A stretch of DNA of 64,000 nucleotides. Origin: Cryptomeria japonica. Its lineage: Eukaryota; Streptophyta; Pinopsida; Cupressales; Cupressaceae. Numbering within the stretch: the stretch's first letter is position 1; each line of letters starts with the position of its first letter. Below are positions 1 to 11,519 of the stretch, piece after piece. The notes under the pieces are model-generated. The model was not told the DNA's origin. It made no database searches and worked only from the letters and a program-made list of their open reading frames with translations. The stretch spans positions 629,463,240 through 629,527,239 of the forward strand of contig NC_081415.1 of the NCBI RefSeq assembly GCF_030272615.1, given 5' to 3'. The position numbers were made by a program, and so were the translations under genes.

Positions 1-148
1 GGTTGGTCATTCATTAATATTCCACTAAACTGCAGTCAAATCGACCAACAGTCCCTCGCTGGCTGTACGGGAAAGCACACTAATCTCATCCCCATCTGGG
101 TTGTTCATTAATATTCCACTGAACTGCAGTCAAATCGACCAATAGTCT
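1..148. repeat. Spaced direct repeat, about 50 bp, two copies
   Basis: Positions 1-53 and 99-148 carry the same sequence with a few substitutions and a 4-base length difference. The shared core includes TAATATTCCACT and GCAGTCAAATCGACCAA. The copies are about 97 bp apart, so this is a local duplication that may continue to the left of the window. Confidence 0.8.
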
Positions 149-796
149 TCAAGCTTAGTAATATTTTCTATCATTATAGATGTCATCTCAACACAGTAGA
201 TATCAAAAGGTCATGCACCTTTTTTTGCCACCTGTTTACACTTCCAAAAGAAAAGCTATCTGATAGGTTTTTGGAGTAAAAGAGACCCCTTACCTCTGTA
301 CTACTGCAAATATTTGTATAAATGTTTAGCTATTTGTGAAATACTCTTATTCTGATTGATCTCCACATACATTCCAGCTTAGCAAGCACCGTTACACTTT
401 GTCATTGACCTCTTACACTTTCAAAATGGTATGCAGGTTCAAACGTGGCAGGAGGCAATGCATGTATGCGTTTGACAAATACCAAACTAGCTAATAATTC
501 TTTTGTAAATCTTTAAATAATTACTTACATGTAATTTCTCTACGTTTTGTTTATGGTATAACCAATAAACCAGTAACAAATTATGTTTCACTCTGCATTT
601 AAAAAACCGATTTTGTATTAAAAATAATTTACGAATTTGAATGCTTTCATGTTTCATGAGATGGTTGGTGTGAATGTTTGACATTAACATAACAAATTAA
701 TAAGCACACAGATTTATGAAAATATCAAGGATAGAACAAAATCAGATTCGAAAGAGGCATTCCATTGATCAAATCTCTATAAAATTTATGTACTCA

Positions 797-896
797 AAAC
801 TATATATTAATACTAATATTGAAGTCATTTTCTGCAATGTGAATCTAAACTATATATTAATGCTAATGTTAAAGTCATTTTGTGCAATGTGAATCT
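797..896. repeat. 50-bp tandem duplication
   Basis: Units 797-846 and 847-896 are adjacent and nearly identical; each begins AAACTATATATTAAT and ends CAATGTGAATCT. A handful of substitutions separate them. No gene is associated. Confidence 0.9.
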
Positions 897-2178
897 TATA
901 TCAACATTGAAGTAGATTTTACCTATACAAAACTAGTTTGTAGATCATTTTCTTAGGTCAGAGTAAACTAAAATATGATTTAAATGTTGCTGTGAAACAA
1001 CTTTCTTCCTTTTGTTTGTTTATGCTTGATTTATTTATTTTGTGTTATGCTGTAAATTTCTATTTTTTATTATTTTTAATCTATTTAAAAAGTTTAATGT
1101 CAATTGACAATATAATTTATTTCAATAATTGATCATAAAATTTGAATATTTCTTTTTTTATTTCTATAGATAGTAATTATTAATTATTAAAATTTAATAT
1201 TTTATTATATCTTATTAATATAATTAATTAATTAATTAATAGTTTCAAATTTATTTTTTATATTATTCAAAATTGATGTTTAAATATTATATATTTTTTA
1301 TTTTTATTATTATTGTTATATTTTAATTTTTAAATCTCCAAATTCCTACTTTCAGTAATTTTGAACATTCTTTGTGTAATGTTGTTAGTATTTAGGTAGT
1401 GTTCTTAATTTCATTTATCTTTTCTTTTCACACATGTCATTAAATAATTCTTTATCAAATTTAATCATTGAGTATAAGAATAATTAGAATTTTTAAACTA
1501 TGAGTTAGAAATAGACAAATATATAAGTAAAAATAATTCACTCTCATCAAATATTTCTTATAATGCTTGGAGTACAAATTTTAAATTACAGTTTGATAAA
1601 AATAAATATAAAATATAATTACATGTATATTATTGATTTAGGAAAAACTTTTTAAAATTATTTTGTTTGGTAGATTCCATTCTTTAGAAAAAAATTTAAG
1701 TTCTTTATTAATGTCTTTTTTATCGAATTTTTTAAATTTTACTTTAGTTTTGAATTATAATCTAAAATTATTTTTCCTTTTTATTCATAAATAGTGGGTT
1801 TTTAAAAATTTATAAAGTTTTAAAGTAAAAAAAAAAGATAGTTTTCATATTACTTTTTATTATTTTTTAAATTTTGATTTGATAATATTAATTTATTTCA
1901 AAATTATATGTATTATGATTATATGAGTATTATTTTTTTGAAAAAAAATCGTTGTGCTTGTACATGATCAATTACACTCACTTTCTTTACTCTCAATTTC
2001 TAATATAAAAAAAAAACTATTGTAATTTATTTAACTAGCTTATATATATTTAATAATATATATAGAATAAGCTGAGAGATATCCTTATACAGTTGTATAT
2101 TTTGTATTGGTACAGTGTTAGATTTAGGATTCCATTTGGTTCAATTCTAGATTTATAATTATAGTTAGGATCGGAATC

Positions 2179-2328
2179 AAAATAGTAGGCCTAATTCAAT
2201 AAGGATTAGGGTTCATTATGGTTTACTATTAGGGTTAGGATTTGATTTAGTTTAAAATAGTAGGCCTAATTCAATAAGGAATAGGGTTCATTTTGTCTTG
2301 CTATTAGGGTTAGGGTTATGGTTGTAGT
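2179..2328 (+). repeat. 75-bp tandem duplication at the array's left edge
   Basis: A segment beginning AAAATAGTAGGCCTAATTC starts at 2179 and again at 2254. Each copy runs through AATAAGG, AGGGTTCAT and CTATTAGGGTTAGG. The copies differ at a few positions, and this pair marks the transition from AT-rich DNA into the telomere-like array. Confidence 0.85.
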
Positions 2329-2469
2329 TAGGGTTTACATCATTGTTGAGGTTAGGTTAATGGTCGGGGTTTGGATTTACATCATGTTTAGTGTTACGGT
2401 TAGCGTTAAGATTATGATTAGGCTAGGATTTAGGTTATGGTTAGATTATGTGTAGGGTTATGGTTTATA

Positions 2470-3620
2470 TCATAGGGCTATGATTAGGGTTAGGATTATA
2501 GTTAGGGTTTACATCATTGGTAGGATTAGGTTAATGATTAGGGTTTGGTTAATGATTAGGGTTTGGATTTACTTCATGATTAGGATTAGGGATAGGGTTA
2601 AGATTGTGGTTAGGCTTTGGATTTATCATTATGGTGAGGATTATGTCTAGGGTTAAGGTTAGAGTTAGGATTATAGTTAGGGTTTACATCGTTGGTATGG
2701 TTAGGTTAATGGTTAGGGTTAAGGTTCTAGTTAGGCTTAATTTTTAGGTATATGGTTAGGATTATCTCTATGATTAGAGTTTATATCATAAGGTTAGGGT
2801 TATGATTGCGGTTAGGGTTAGGGTTAAGGATTAGGTTTAGGATTATAGTTTGGGTTTACATCATTTTTAGGGTTAGGTTAATGGTTAGGGCTTGGATTTA
2901 CATCATGTTCAGTGTTACAATTAATGTTAAAATTATGGTTAGGCTTAGGATTTAGGGTTATGGTTAAGATTATATGTAGGGTAAGGACCTTTATATCATA
3001 GGGCTAGGGTGGTTATGGTTATGGGTTAGGGTTAGGATTATGTGTAGGGTTATGGTTTATATCATAGGGCTATGATTAGGGTTAGGATTATAGTTAGGGT
3101 TTACATCATTGTTAGGGTTAGGTTAATGATTAGGGTTTGGATTTACTTCATGATTAGGATTAGGGATAGGGTTAAGATTGTGGTTAGGCTTTGGATTTAT
3201 CATTATGGTGAGGATTATGTCTTAGGTTAGGGTTAGAGTTAGGATTATAGTTAGGGTTTACATCATTGTTATGGTTAGGTTAATGGTTAGGGTTAAAGTT
3301 CTAGTTAGGCTTAATTTTTAGGTATATGGTTAGGATTATCTCTATGATTAGAGTTTATATCATAAGGTTAGGGTTATGATTGTGGTTAGGGTTAGGGTTA
3401 AGGATTAGGTTTAGGATTATAGTTAGGGTTTACATCATTTTTAGGGTTAGGTTAATGGTTAGGGTTTGGATTTACATCAAGTTTAGTGTTACAATTAATG
3501 TTAAAATTGTGGTTAGGCTTAGGATTTAGGGTTATGGTTAAGATTATATGTAGGGTTAGGACCTTTATATCATAGGGCTAGGGTGGTTATGGTGATGGGT
3601 TAGGGTTAGGATTATAGGTA
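2470..3620 (+). repeat. About 574-bp segmental tandem duplication inside the telomere-like array
   Basis: Landmarks recur at a constant offset: ACTTCATGATTAGGATTAGG at 2571 and 3145, TTAGGTATATGGTTAGG near 2745 and 3319, and GGACCTTTATATCATAGGG at 2985 and 3559. The offset is about 574 bp, with small indels; copy 1 also has a local duplication near 2540. The array therefore grew by duplication of long blocks as well as by short-unit slippage. Confidence 0.85.
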
Positions 3621-4739
3621 GGGTTTACATCACTGTTAGGGCGAGTTTAATGGTTAGGGTTTGGATTTACATCATGATTAGGGTTAGGGTTAAGATTGTG
3701 GTTAGGATTAGGATTTACATTTATGGTTAGTTTTATGTTTAGGGTTACAGTTTATACATCACCGTGTTAGGGTGAGGGTTAGCACAATGGTTAGGGTTAT
3801 GGTTAAGTTTAAGATTGTGGTTAGGCTTAACATTTATAATTATGGTTAGGGTTATGTCTAGGTTAGGATTTATATCATAGGAATAGGGTTAGGGTTAGGA
3901 TTATAGATAGATTTTACATCATTGTTAGGGTTAGGTTAATGGTTAGAGTCAGGGTTAAGGTTAGGGTTAAGATTGTGTTTAGGATTAGGATTTATGGTTA
4001 TGGTTAGGATTATGTGTAGGGTTAGGATGTATATCATAGGGTTATACTCATGGTTAAGGGTCAGGGTTAGGGTTATAGTTATGGTTTGTATGACTTTTAG
4101 GGTTAGGTTAATGGCTAAGGTTATGGTTGTAGTAAGGGTTTATATCATTGTTAGAGTTAGGTTAATGGTTAGGCTTAGGATTTAGTATTATTGTTATGAT
4201 TATTTCTAGGTTTAGGGTTTATATCATGGGATTAAAATTAGGGTTATGATTAGGATTTATGATTATGGTTAGTTTTACATTTAGGGTTAGGATTAGCATC
4301 AAGGTTAGGGTTATAGTTAAGTTTATGACTGTGGTTCAAAGGATTAATATTTAAAATTATGGCTAGGGTTATGTCTATGGTTAGGGTTTATATCATAGGG
4401 TTAAGGGTTAGGGTTAGGATTATAGATAGATATTACATCATTCTTAGGTTTATGTTAATGGTTAGGGTTAGGGTCAGGGTCAAGATTATGTTTAGGCATA
4501 TGATTTATGGTTATGCTTAGGATTATGTGTAGGGCTAGGGTTTATATAATAGGGTTAGACTTAGGGTTAGGGGTTAGGGTTAGGGTTATAGTTGTGTTTT
4601 GCATCACTTTTAGGGTTGGGTTAATGGTTAGGGTTAAGGGTAGGGTTAGGGTTAAGATTGAGGTTATGCTTATGATTTAGGGTTATGTTTAGGATTATGT
4701 CCAAGGTTAGCTTTTATATCATAGGGTTATGGTTAGGAT

Positions 4740-6300
4740 TAGGATTATGTTTATGGTTTATATCATTCTTAGGGTGGTGTTAATGGGTACAGTTTGGATT
4801 TACAACATGGTTAGGGTTAGGGTTCGGCTAATGGTCATGGTTTGCATCACTTTTAGGGTTAGGATTGTAGTAAGGGTTTATATCATTGTTAGGGTTAGGT
4901 TAATGATTAGGTTTTGGATTTAGGGTTTAAGGTTAGAGTTAGGATTAGGGTTACAATTATTGTTAGGGCTAGGATTTAATGTTACTGTTATGATTATTTC
5001 TAGGGTTAGGGTTTATATCATGGGCTTAGGATCAGGGCTAGGATTAGGATTTATGATTATGGTTAATTTTATGTTTAGGGGTACGGTTTATATCACAATG
5101 TCAGGGTTAGGGTTTATATTAGAGGGTTAGAGTTAGGGTTAAGGGTTAGGGTTAGGATTATAGTTAGGGTTTACAATATTGTTAAGGTTAGGCTAATGGT
5201 TAGGGTTTAGATTTATATCATGGTTAGGATTAAGGTTAGGGAAAGGGTTAAGATTATTGTTAGGCTTAGGATTTAGGGTTACATTTAGGATTGTGTCTAG
5301 GGTTAGGGTTTATATTTATTGTTATGGTTATGGTTTGGATTTATATTTATTGTTTGCATCACTTTTAGGGTTAGGTTAATGGTTAGGATTAGGATTGCAG
5401 TACAAGTTTACATCATCGTTAGGGTTAGGTTTTGGATTTAGGGTTAAGGTTAGGGTTAGGTTTACAATTGTTGTTAAGATTAGTATTTAGTGTTATTGTT
5501 ATGATTATTTCTAGGGTTAGGTTTTATATCATGGGATTATAATTAGGGTTAGGATTAGGATTTACGATTATGGTTAGTTTTTTGTTTAGGGTTAGGGTTT
5601 ATATCACAACATTAGGAGTGGGGTTAAGGGTTTAAAGTTTATATTAGAGGCTTAGAGTTATAGTTTTAAGGGTTAGGGTTAGGATGGTAGTTAGGGTTTA
5701 CATCATTGTTGTGGTTAGGCTAATGGTTAGGGTTTGGATTTATATAATTGTTAGGGTTAAGGTTAGGGATAGGGTTAAGATTATGGTTATGCTTAGGATT
5801 TAGGGTTATGTTTACGATTATGTGAAAGGTTAGGGTTTATATCATAGGGTTAGGGTTAGGATTAGGATTATGTTTATGGTTTATATCATTGTTAGGGTTA
5901 AGTTAATGGGTACATTTTGGATTTACAACATGGCTAGGGTTAGGGTTTGGCTAATGGTTATGGTTTGCATCACTTTTTCGGTTAGGTTAATGGTTAGGGT
6001 TAGGGTTGTAGTAAGGGTTTACATCATTGTTAGGGTTAGGTTAATGGTTAGGCTTTGGATTTAGGGTTTAAGGTTATAGTTATGGTTAGTGTTATGATTA
6101 TTGTTAGGGTCAGGATTTAATGTTACTGTTATGATTATTTCTAGGGTTAGGGTTTATATCATGGGCTTAGGATCAGGGTTAGGATTAGGATTTATGATTA
6201 TGGTTAATTTTATGTTTAGGGGTATAGTTTATATCACAATGTCAGGGTTAGGGTTTATATTAGAAGGTTAGAGTTAGGGTTAAGGGTTTAAGGTTTATAT
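4740..6300 (+). repeat. About 1.13-kb segmental duplication inside the telomere-like array
   Basis: The stretch GATTATGTTTATGGTTTATA starts at 4743 and again at 5866. Each is followed by the same order of variants, including GGATTTACAACATGG and GGTTTGCATCAC. A second landmark, CATGGGCTTAGGATCAGGG, lies at 5019 and 6160. The offsets are 1123 and 1141 bp, which points to one duplicated block with indels. Confidence 0.85.
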
Positions 6301-6478
6301 TAGAGGGTTAGAGTTATAGTTTTAAGGGTTAGGGTTAGGATTGTAGTTAGGGTTTACATCATTGTTAGGGTTAGGCTAATGGTTAGGATTAAGGTTAGGG
6401 ATAGGGTTAAGATTATGGTTAGGCTTAGGATTAGGCTTATGTTTAGGATTATCTCAAGGGTTAAGGTTTGTATCATAG

Positions 6479-8116
6479 TGTGTGGTGGAAAAAGTGACAC
6501 TAAGCAAACAGGCCCTAATCTCACTTTCAACCACACACTTGTGGAATACGAAAGAGCCTAGAGGTATCACACAATTGGCTACTTCTTTTTGTGGAAGAGA
6601 GAGCCACGGGCTACATATTAGGATTTTTATTCCTTTGTTGTAATTGAAAGATAAAATGATGCAAGTTCAATTCCTAACCCCAAAGTGTAAGTATGAACTA
6701 ATAACAAGATTGCAGAATTGAACTTAAACAATGGAAAGTTGTAAACACAAGGACAAGACAAGAATGCAAATGCGTACCCGGAGTTAAAATCTGAGTGAAA
6801 ATGTTCGGGATGGGGGCGCGAGCGCCACTGTCCTGATTCTGCCCCTGAAACTGCTCCGGAAACTGCTGTTTTGCAACTTGGAAAGCTGTCAAAAATGCTG
6901 AAAACTGCTGTCTGTCAGGAGGACCAGGGCGCCCAGCGTCCCTATCCCAGGGACTAGGGCGCCCCACGCCCCTGTCCTGGTCTTCTGCTTCAAAACTTGG
7001 TGTGAAGTTTGGTCTCAGTCTACTTCTTTCAGATCTGCAACTTGCGGCATCGTCTGAATCCCAAAACCTGCACTTATATCTGAAAAAGGTGTTTGGGCGG
7101 CTATATAGGGTTTTGCCTTAGTCAAACCCCCGCTTCGGTGATTTCCACCTCCACGAATAGCCAAGTTGTATTGTAAAAGTAATGTGTGTGCAGACCTTGT
7201 GTGTGTGCAAGATCTAAAATGCAAGTAAGCAAACTAGAGCAACCTAGAAAGTAAACCCTAATTGCTTGTAAATGATAATGTAAATGCTCTAAATCAAGAT
7301 GCAAAGTGATCTAAAGCATGGATAAATGATATATTGAAGCTTATGCAAAGACATGAAAACAACATGAAATCATACCCAACCCCCAAGGGAGGGGTACAAG
7401 CCAATCTTCAGTCGGTAATCTCCTATTGTTCTTCAATGTCTTCCAAGCCCTAAATAGATGAATGGAATTGATAAATGCTTGATGGATGGATGTTGAATGT
7501 TGTTGAAGTCTTCCAAGATCTGCTCTTTCGCTGCATAGAAGGCCCTTGAAACCAAAAATCCCCTCCTTTCCAATGAAGAAAGAGAGCTCTTATATATGAA
7601 ACCCTAGGTCTTAATTTCAACTTTTGGCCGACCTAGAGATTGAATATCCGGGCAATTTCTTGGGGTTAAGCTTTATTTTATGATTGGATCGCGCTCCTAA
7701 AATTTCGGGAAAAATGTCCGGGACCATGTGCACGCCGGGTGCCATGGTCCCGACAACTTTTCACCAAATTTTCAGGGCCGTCGGATATGATGATTTTAGA
7801 GAGAATCCCGAAGTTACAGGTGATTTCGAGATGTTTTGACCCCCGAAATCAAGCCCCCAAGTTCAAAATAGGACCTAATTAGGGTTTTTGATTAAATGAT
7901 GTATTGGAAGAATAAAATGAAAGGGGCACACTATAATGAAAGGGCCCAACTTTATGATATGGGAGATGATGAAATAGAACCTTAGACCTAATTAATTTAA
8001 TTAATTAAGTGCTAAAGGGGAAATGCAATGCAAAATGCAAAATGCGCCAAGGCGGGAGCTAAACCAAGTGTGAAATTGTACCACTTTAGCAAGTGCGTAC
8101 AATTTATGACGCTACA
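6479..8116 (-). mobile_element. Solo LTR (probable LTR retrotransposon remnant) inside the telomere-like array
   Basis: A 1638-bp block unlike its surroundings interrupts the array. It starts TGTGTGG and ends GCTACA, the TG...CA termini of an LTR, and is flanked by the direct repeat CATAG at 6474-6478 and 8117-8121. Outside those repeats both sides are telomere-like. On the minus strand it begins TGTAGCGTCATAAATTG and has a TATATAAG box near 7589-7597, which suggests minus orientation. It has a GC-rich patch (6800-6990) with repeated GGCGCCC-like words. No gag, pol or second LTR is present, so unequal recombination to a solo LTR is the simplest reading. Its family is not established; the TGTAGC terminus resembles that of the gypsy-7 LTR in this window. 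Confidence 0.82.
7589..7597 (-). promoter_or_regulatory. TATA box of the solo LTR
   Basis: Read on the minus strand the sequence is CATATATAAG followed by AGCTCTCTTTCTTC, a typical plant TATA context. It lies about 520 bp inside the LTR from its minus-strand 5' end. Confidence 0.5.
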
Positions 8117-8309
8117 CATAGGTTAAGTTTTAGTGTTAAGGGTTAGGGTTAGGATTGTAGTAAGGGTGAAGTTAGGGTTATATTTAAGTTTAGGGTCAAG
8201 TTATGGTTTAGAGTTAAATCAGGTCTAGATTAGAGATATTGTCAAGGTGAGGGTTTTATTATGTTAAGGTTTTCATTATAGTTAGGGTTTGTATTTTTTT
8301 AATGATGTT
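8117..8309 (+). repeat. Telomere-like array, right block
   Basis: Immediately after the second CATAG the sequence returns to GGTTAAG, TTAGGGTTAGGATTG and related variants, in the same orientation as the left block. It decays into AT-rich DNA by about 8300. This confirms that the LTR landed inside one continuous array. Confidence 0.85.
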
Positions 8310-9700
8310 AAATGAATCAAAAATTAGTTTTAGAATAAATTTAAAACTAAAACTTAGATAACTTTCAATGATTAGAGTATGCTTTTAATGTTTATCAAAT
8401 CCTAATGGCAATCAAACCAAAATATTAATTAAGGGTTAAACCTTTATGATATAATTTTAAAAATTTAAAAATTATATTGTTAGAGTTAACTTTAAGGTTA
8501 GGTTAGCGTTGACATTCAATTAAAGAGATTAGGTTTAGGGGTTAAGGTTATAGTTAATTAGAGTTTAGTTTGAAGGTAAGATAATAGGTAACTATTGTAG
8601 GATAATGTATTCATAACACTTATAATAATTTTTTATAAAATATTAAAAGAATCTTTATTATTATGTACTTTTCTTATGAATATTTTGTTTCCTTATTTTA
8701 ATATTTTTATGAAATAATTACGTTGAAACTTTGCTCTAATGACATAAAGACATTTTAAAATAGCTTAAACTCACTTTTAATTGAAATTATATTTTTACAA
8801 TAAATTTAAAATATAGACATTTTAAAATAATTTAAAGTTTCTTATAATTAAAATTGTCTTACACATAACCTTTATTCTAGCCCTAACCCTAATAGTTAAT
8901 TAAGGCAAAATCTTAGTTGAATTCTTATCAAACCCTTATGTTAATAAAATCAAATACTTAATTAAGGGTTTAACCTTTATAAAATAATTTGAAACATCAA
9001 TAAAACATTTAAAAATTATTTGAATAATAATAAAATTAACAAAGGTTGTATCAAAATATACTTTATTAATAAATATATTAGATTAAGAATAAATGAGTAT
9101 CATCAATAGTAATTTGATATTTCTATTTAAATGAATCAACAATTAGTTTTAGAATAAATTTAAAACTAAAACTTATATAAATTTAAATGATTAGAGTATG
9201 CTTTTGAATGTTTATCAAACCCTAATGGTAATCAATCCAAAAATTTAATTAAGGGTTTAAACTTTTATGATATAATTTGAAAAATTTAAAAACTATATGA
9301 TTAGAGTTAACTTTAAGATTAGGTTAGGGTTTTCATTTAATTAGAGAGATTAGGTTTAGGGGTTAAGGTTATAGTTAATTAAAGTTTAGTGTTAACTTAA
9401 GGCTATAAATAGGTAACTATTGTAGGATAATGCATTCATAACACTTATTGTCATTTTTTATAAAATATTACAAAAGTCTTTAATATTATGTACTTTTCTT
9501 ATGAATATTGTTTTTCCTTATTTGAATTTTTTTATGAAACAATTACCGTGAAACTTTGTTCTAATGAAATAAATACATTTTAAAATAGCTTCAAAATTTA
9601 TTATAATTAAAATATAGACATTTTAAAATAGTTAAAAGTTTCTTATCATTAAAATTATCTTACTCATAACCTTTATTCTAACCCTAACCATGACAGTAAG
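8310..9700. repeat. 819-bp tandem repeat, two copies, second incomplete
   Basis: AATGAATCAAAAATTAG near 8310 recurs as AATGAATCAACAATTAG near 9129. Both copies then share the same succession: GATTAGAGTATGCTTTT, TTAATTAAGGGTT, AGAGATTAGGTTTAGGGG, GTAACTATTGTAGGATAATG, TTATGTACTTTTCTTATGAA, and CATAACCTTTATTCTA near 8873 and 9665. Copy 1 continues to 9128; copy 2 is traceable to about 9700. Each copy contains a short telomere-like patch, so the unit may be a subtelomere-type repeat that grew at the array's edge. Confidence 0.88.
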
Positions 9701-9802
9701 AGTTTAACCTTTATATAAATTTCAATTAGAGTAAGCTTTTATTCTAACATTGAAAAAGAAAAGAAATTAATTTAGACATATAAGAAACGTTTTTAAACAT
9801 TT

Positions 9803-9915
9803 TTATTCTACCTTTTCTTTTTGCATGTCGTAAAATAGATTTACAACTCTCACTGGCATCTTGCATTCCTTCTCCAATGCATTGATCTCCTCATTGCAAA
9901 TCTCAATACTCACTA
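9803..9915 (-). pseudogene. Possible orphan exon or gene fragment
   Basis: On the minus strand an open segment follows a good acceptor context (TTGCAG at about 9916-9921). It encodes a protein-like stretch containing EEINALEKECKMPVRVVN and then LFYDMQKEKVE before TAA at 9803-9805. Composition and codon content look more coding-like than the AT-rich surroundings. A possible alternative donor, AAG|GTAGAA, lies just before the stop. I do not recognise the family and found no partner exons, so this may be a captured fragment, a last exon or chance. Confidence 0.25.
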
Positions 9916-11519
9916 CTGCAACATATACACAAATATAAAATGCAAAACCCTAAATTAAATACAACAAAACCAAACATTATATAAAAACCTTAAATATTTT
10001 GAAAGTGATGAATACAATAGGCAAATGCACAAATCTATAATTCATATACCAGTCACTCGCAATCACGAGAAGAATAATTCACAAATGAATAAATGCTAAA
10101 TAATCCCTCTGCAACCCCAATCCAGATCAACCCTCCTCTACCAACAAATTTGTATTAGTTATTCATACAATAATAACATAAAAATCTACTTTCATATTAA
10201 ATAGGTGGTTAATTTGGATTCACCATGCATTGCACTACATATCATTGCAAAACATTATTAATTAAAGTGATGCATTAAAATAAGATATCCATTTTTCATT
10301 TTTTAATTTCTTACTTTTTCTTTTTATCATTCTTAAGTAGATTAAACTTCTTTAAAACTACTCATTATAACTAAAACCTTCTAATGAAATATTTATACCA
10401 TAAACCAACCTTCTAATGTCAACTTAAATATACCTAAAACGGAGAATTTCCTTCCTCTCAATGAAATCTCCACACAGAGTTTGAAATGATCGATGATTTT
10501 TTTCTTTTCCAAAGATTATAGCTTGTTATCCTTTGTAAAAACAACACAATCTTCCAAAGAAATCTATATTGCCCACATATATATTGTGTTCATATACAAC
10601 ATATTCTCAATCACATAAACCAAAAAACTAAACTGCAAAGGATTCTACAAGTAGATGTAAAGATCCAGTATCAAGAAGATGTAAAGATCCAGTATCCTTC
10701 TTGCCTGTACAACAAACCTACAATATGAAAATAGTATGAAATCTGTAAAACAATATCAAATACCTCTATCTCACGTTGAAACTACACAATTGATCGCTTC
10801 TCTATTTGGAAATTACTTTTGCTTGCAATTCGAAGAATGGTGCATTACCATTTTTCCAAGTTTTAATTATCGAATGGAGTGAAACTATCTCGTAACTGTT
10901 TTGAAAACCAAATCTATTAATCTATCAATTATTTTACATTCTATATTAATTAATTATTATTTTAAGCCTTAAATAATTGAAAACCAAATGACCGTCAAAA
11001 TTATTGAAAACCCCCAAATGTTGACTCATAAATTTGCTGCCATTGTAGAAGCCTCTTGGTTTAATAACGTAATTATTATTTGTTATATTGTGAAATTTAA
11101 TTTGAAATGCCTTTGTAATAAATAAGGGTCTTATTCCACCATTTCCACTTTTTGAGGGGGCAACAAATTCATTGCATCATATTTCAAATTATTAAATTAA
11201 ACTTTTATAAGGATGTTATAACTTATAGTGGAAACATTAGATTTGAACGCAATCATAGAAGGATAGTCACTTTTCTTTGTCAAGAAAATCAAACACTTTA
11301 ATTTCTCAAATTTATAAATTTATGGAATATATATATTTTTTAATTATTAATTATTAAATTATATTAAATCTTTAATAAAGAATATATAGTGGATATAGAA
11401 TATATTTTTTAACTAAAGAAATTGAGGAGTAAAAATATTATCATGTAAAAGTAATAATAAGGCATATATTATTTTCTAAATATAATATAACTATATACAC
11501 ACACATTTATTTCCTATTT
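9916..11519. other. AT-rich intergenic DNA
   Basis: No supported gene. A 20-base phrase GATGTAAAGATCCAGTATC is duplicated near 10655 and 10678. Otherwise the stretch is low-complexity A/T-rich sequence. Confidence 0.6.

Larger units (their letters stand above)
1..2154. other. AT-rich intergenic DNA
   Basis: No coding region is supported; the one short minus-strand ORF (67 codons at 487-690) has no recognisable motif. The stretch from about 1000 to 2100 is very AT-rich, with many A and T runs. Two small duplications near the left end are listed separately. A short TAAT microsatellite lies at 1221-1240. Confidence 0.7.
2155..6478 (+). repeat. Degenerate telomere-like satellite array, left block
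   Basis: About 4.3 kb are dominated by GGTTAGGG, GGATTAGG and GGTTTAGG variants, with the G-rich strand on the plus strand throughout. Recurring spacers such as TTTATATCATAGGG, TTTACATCATTG and TTAGGTTAATGG break the monotony. Perfect runs are only a few units long. Plant telomeres are normally TTTAGGG; here the six-base TTAGGG spacing is at least as common. Larger duplications sit inside the array (listed separately). It continues after the LTR insertion at 8117. This is an interstitial array and not a chromosome end, because single-copy-like DNA lies on both sides. Confidence 0.9.

Noticed and set aside
3973..6064. Plus-strand ORFs of 60-70 codons rich in Val, Arg, Met and Ile (3973-4185, 4729-4923, 5870-6064)
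   Set aside because: They are translations of the telomere-like repeat; the similarity of the last two reflects the 1.13-kb duplication.
2155..6478. A true chromosome end
   Set aside because: The units are degenerate, long perfect runs are missing and ordinary DNA plus an LTR lie beyond.
6698..6967. 89-codon minus-strand ORF in the solo LTR
   Set aside because: It spans the GC-rich repeat words, has no motif and lies wholly inside an LTR.
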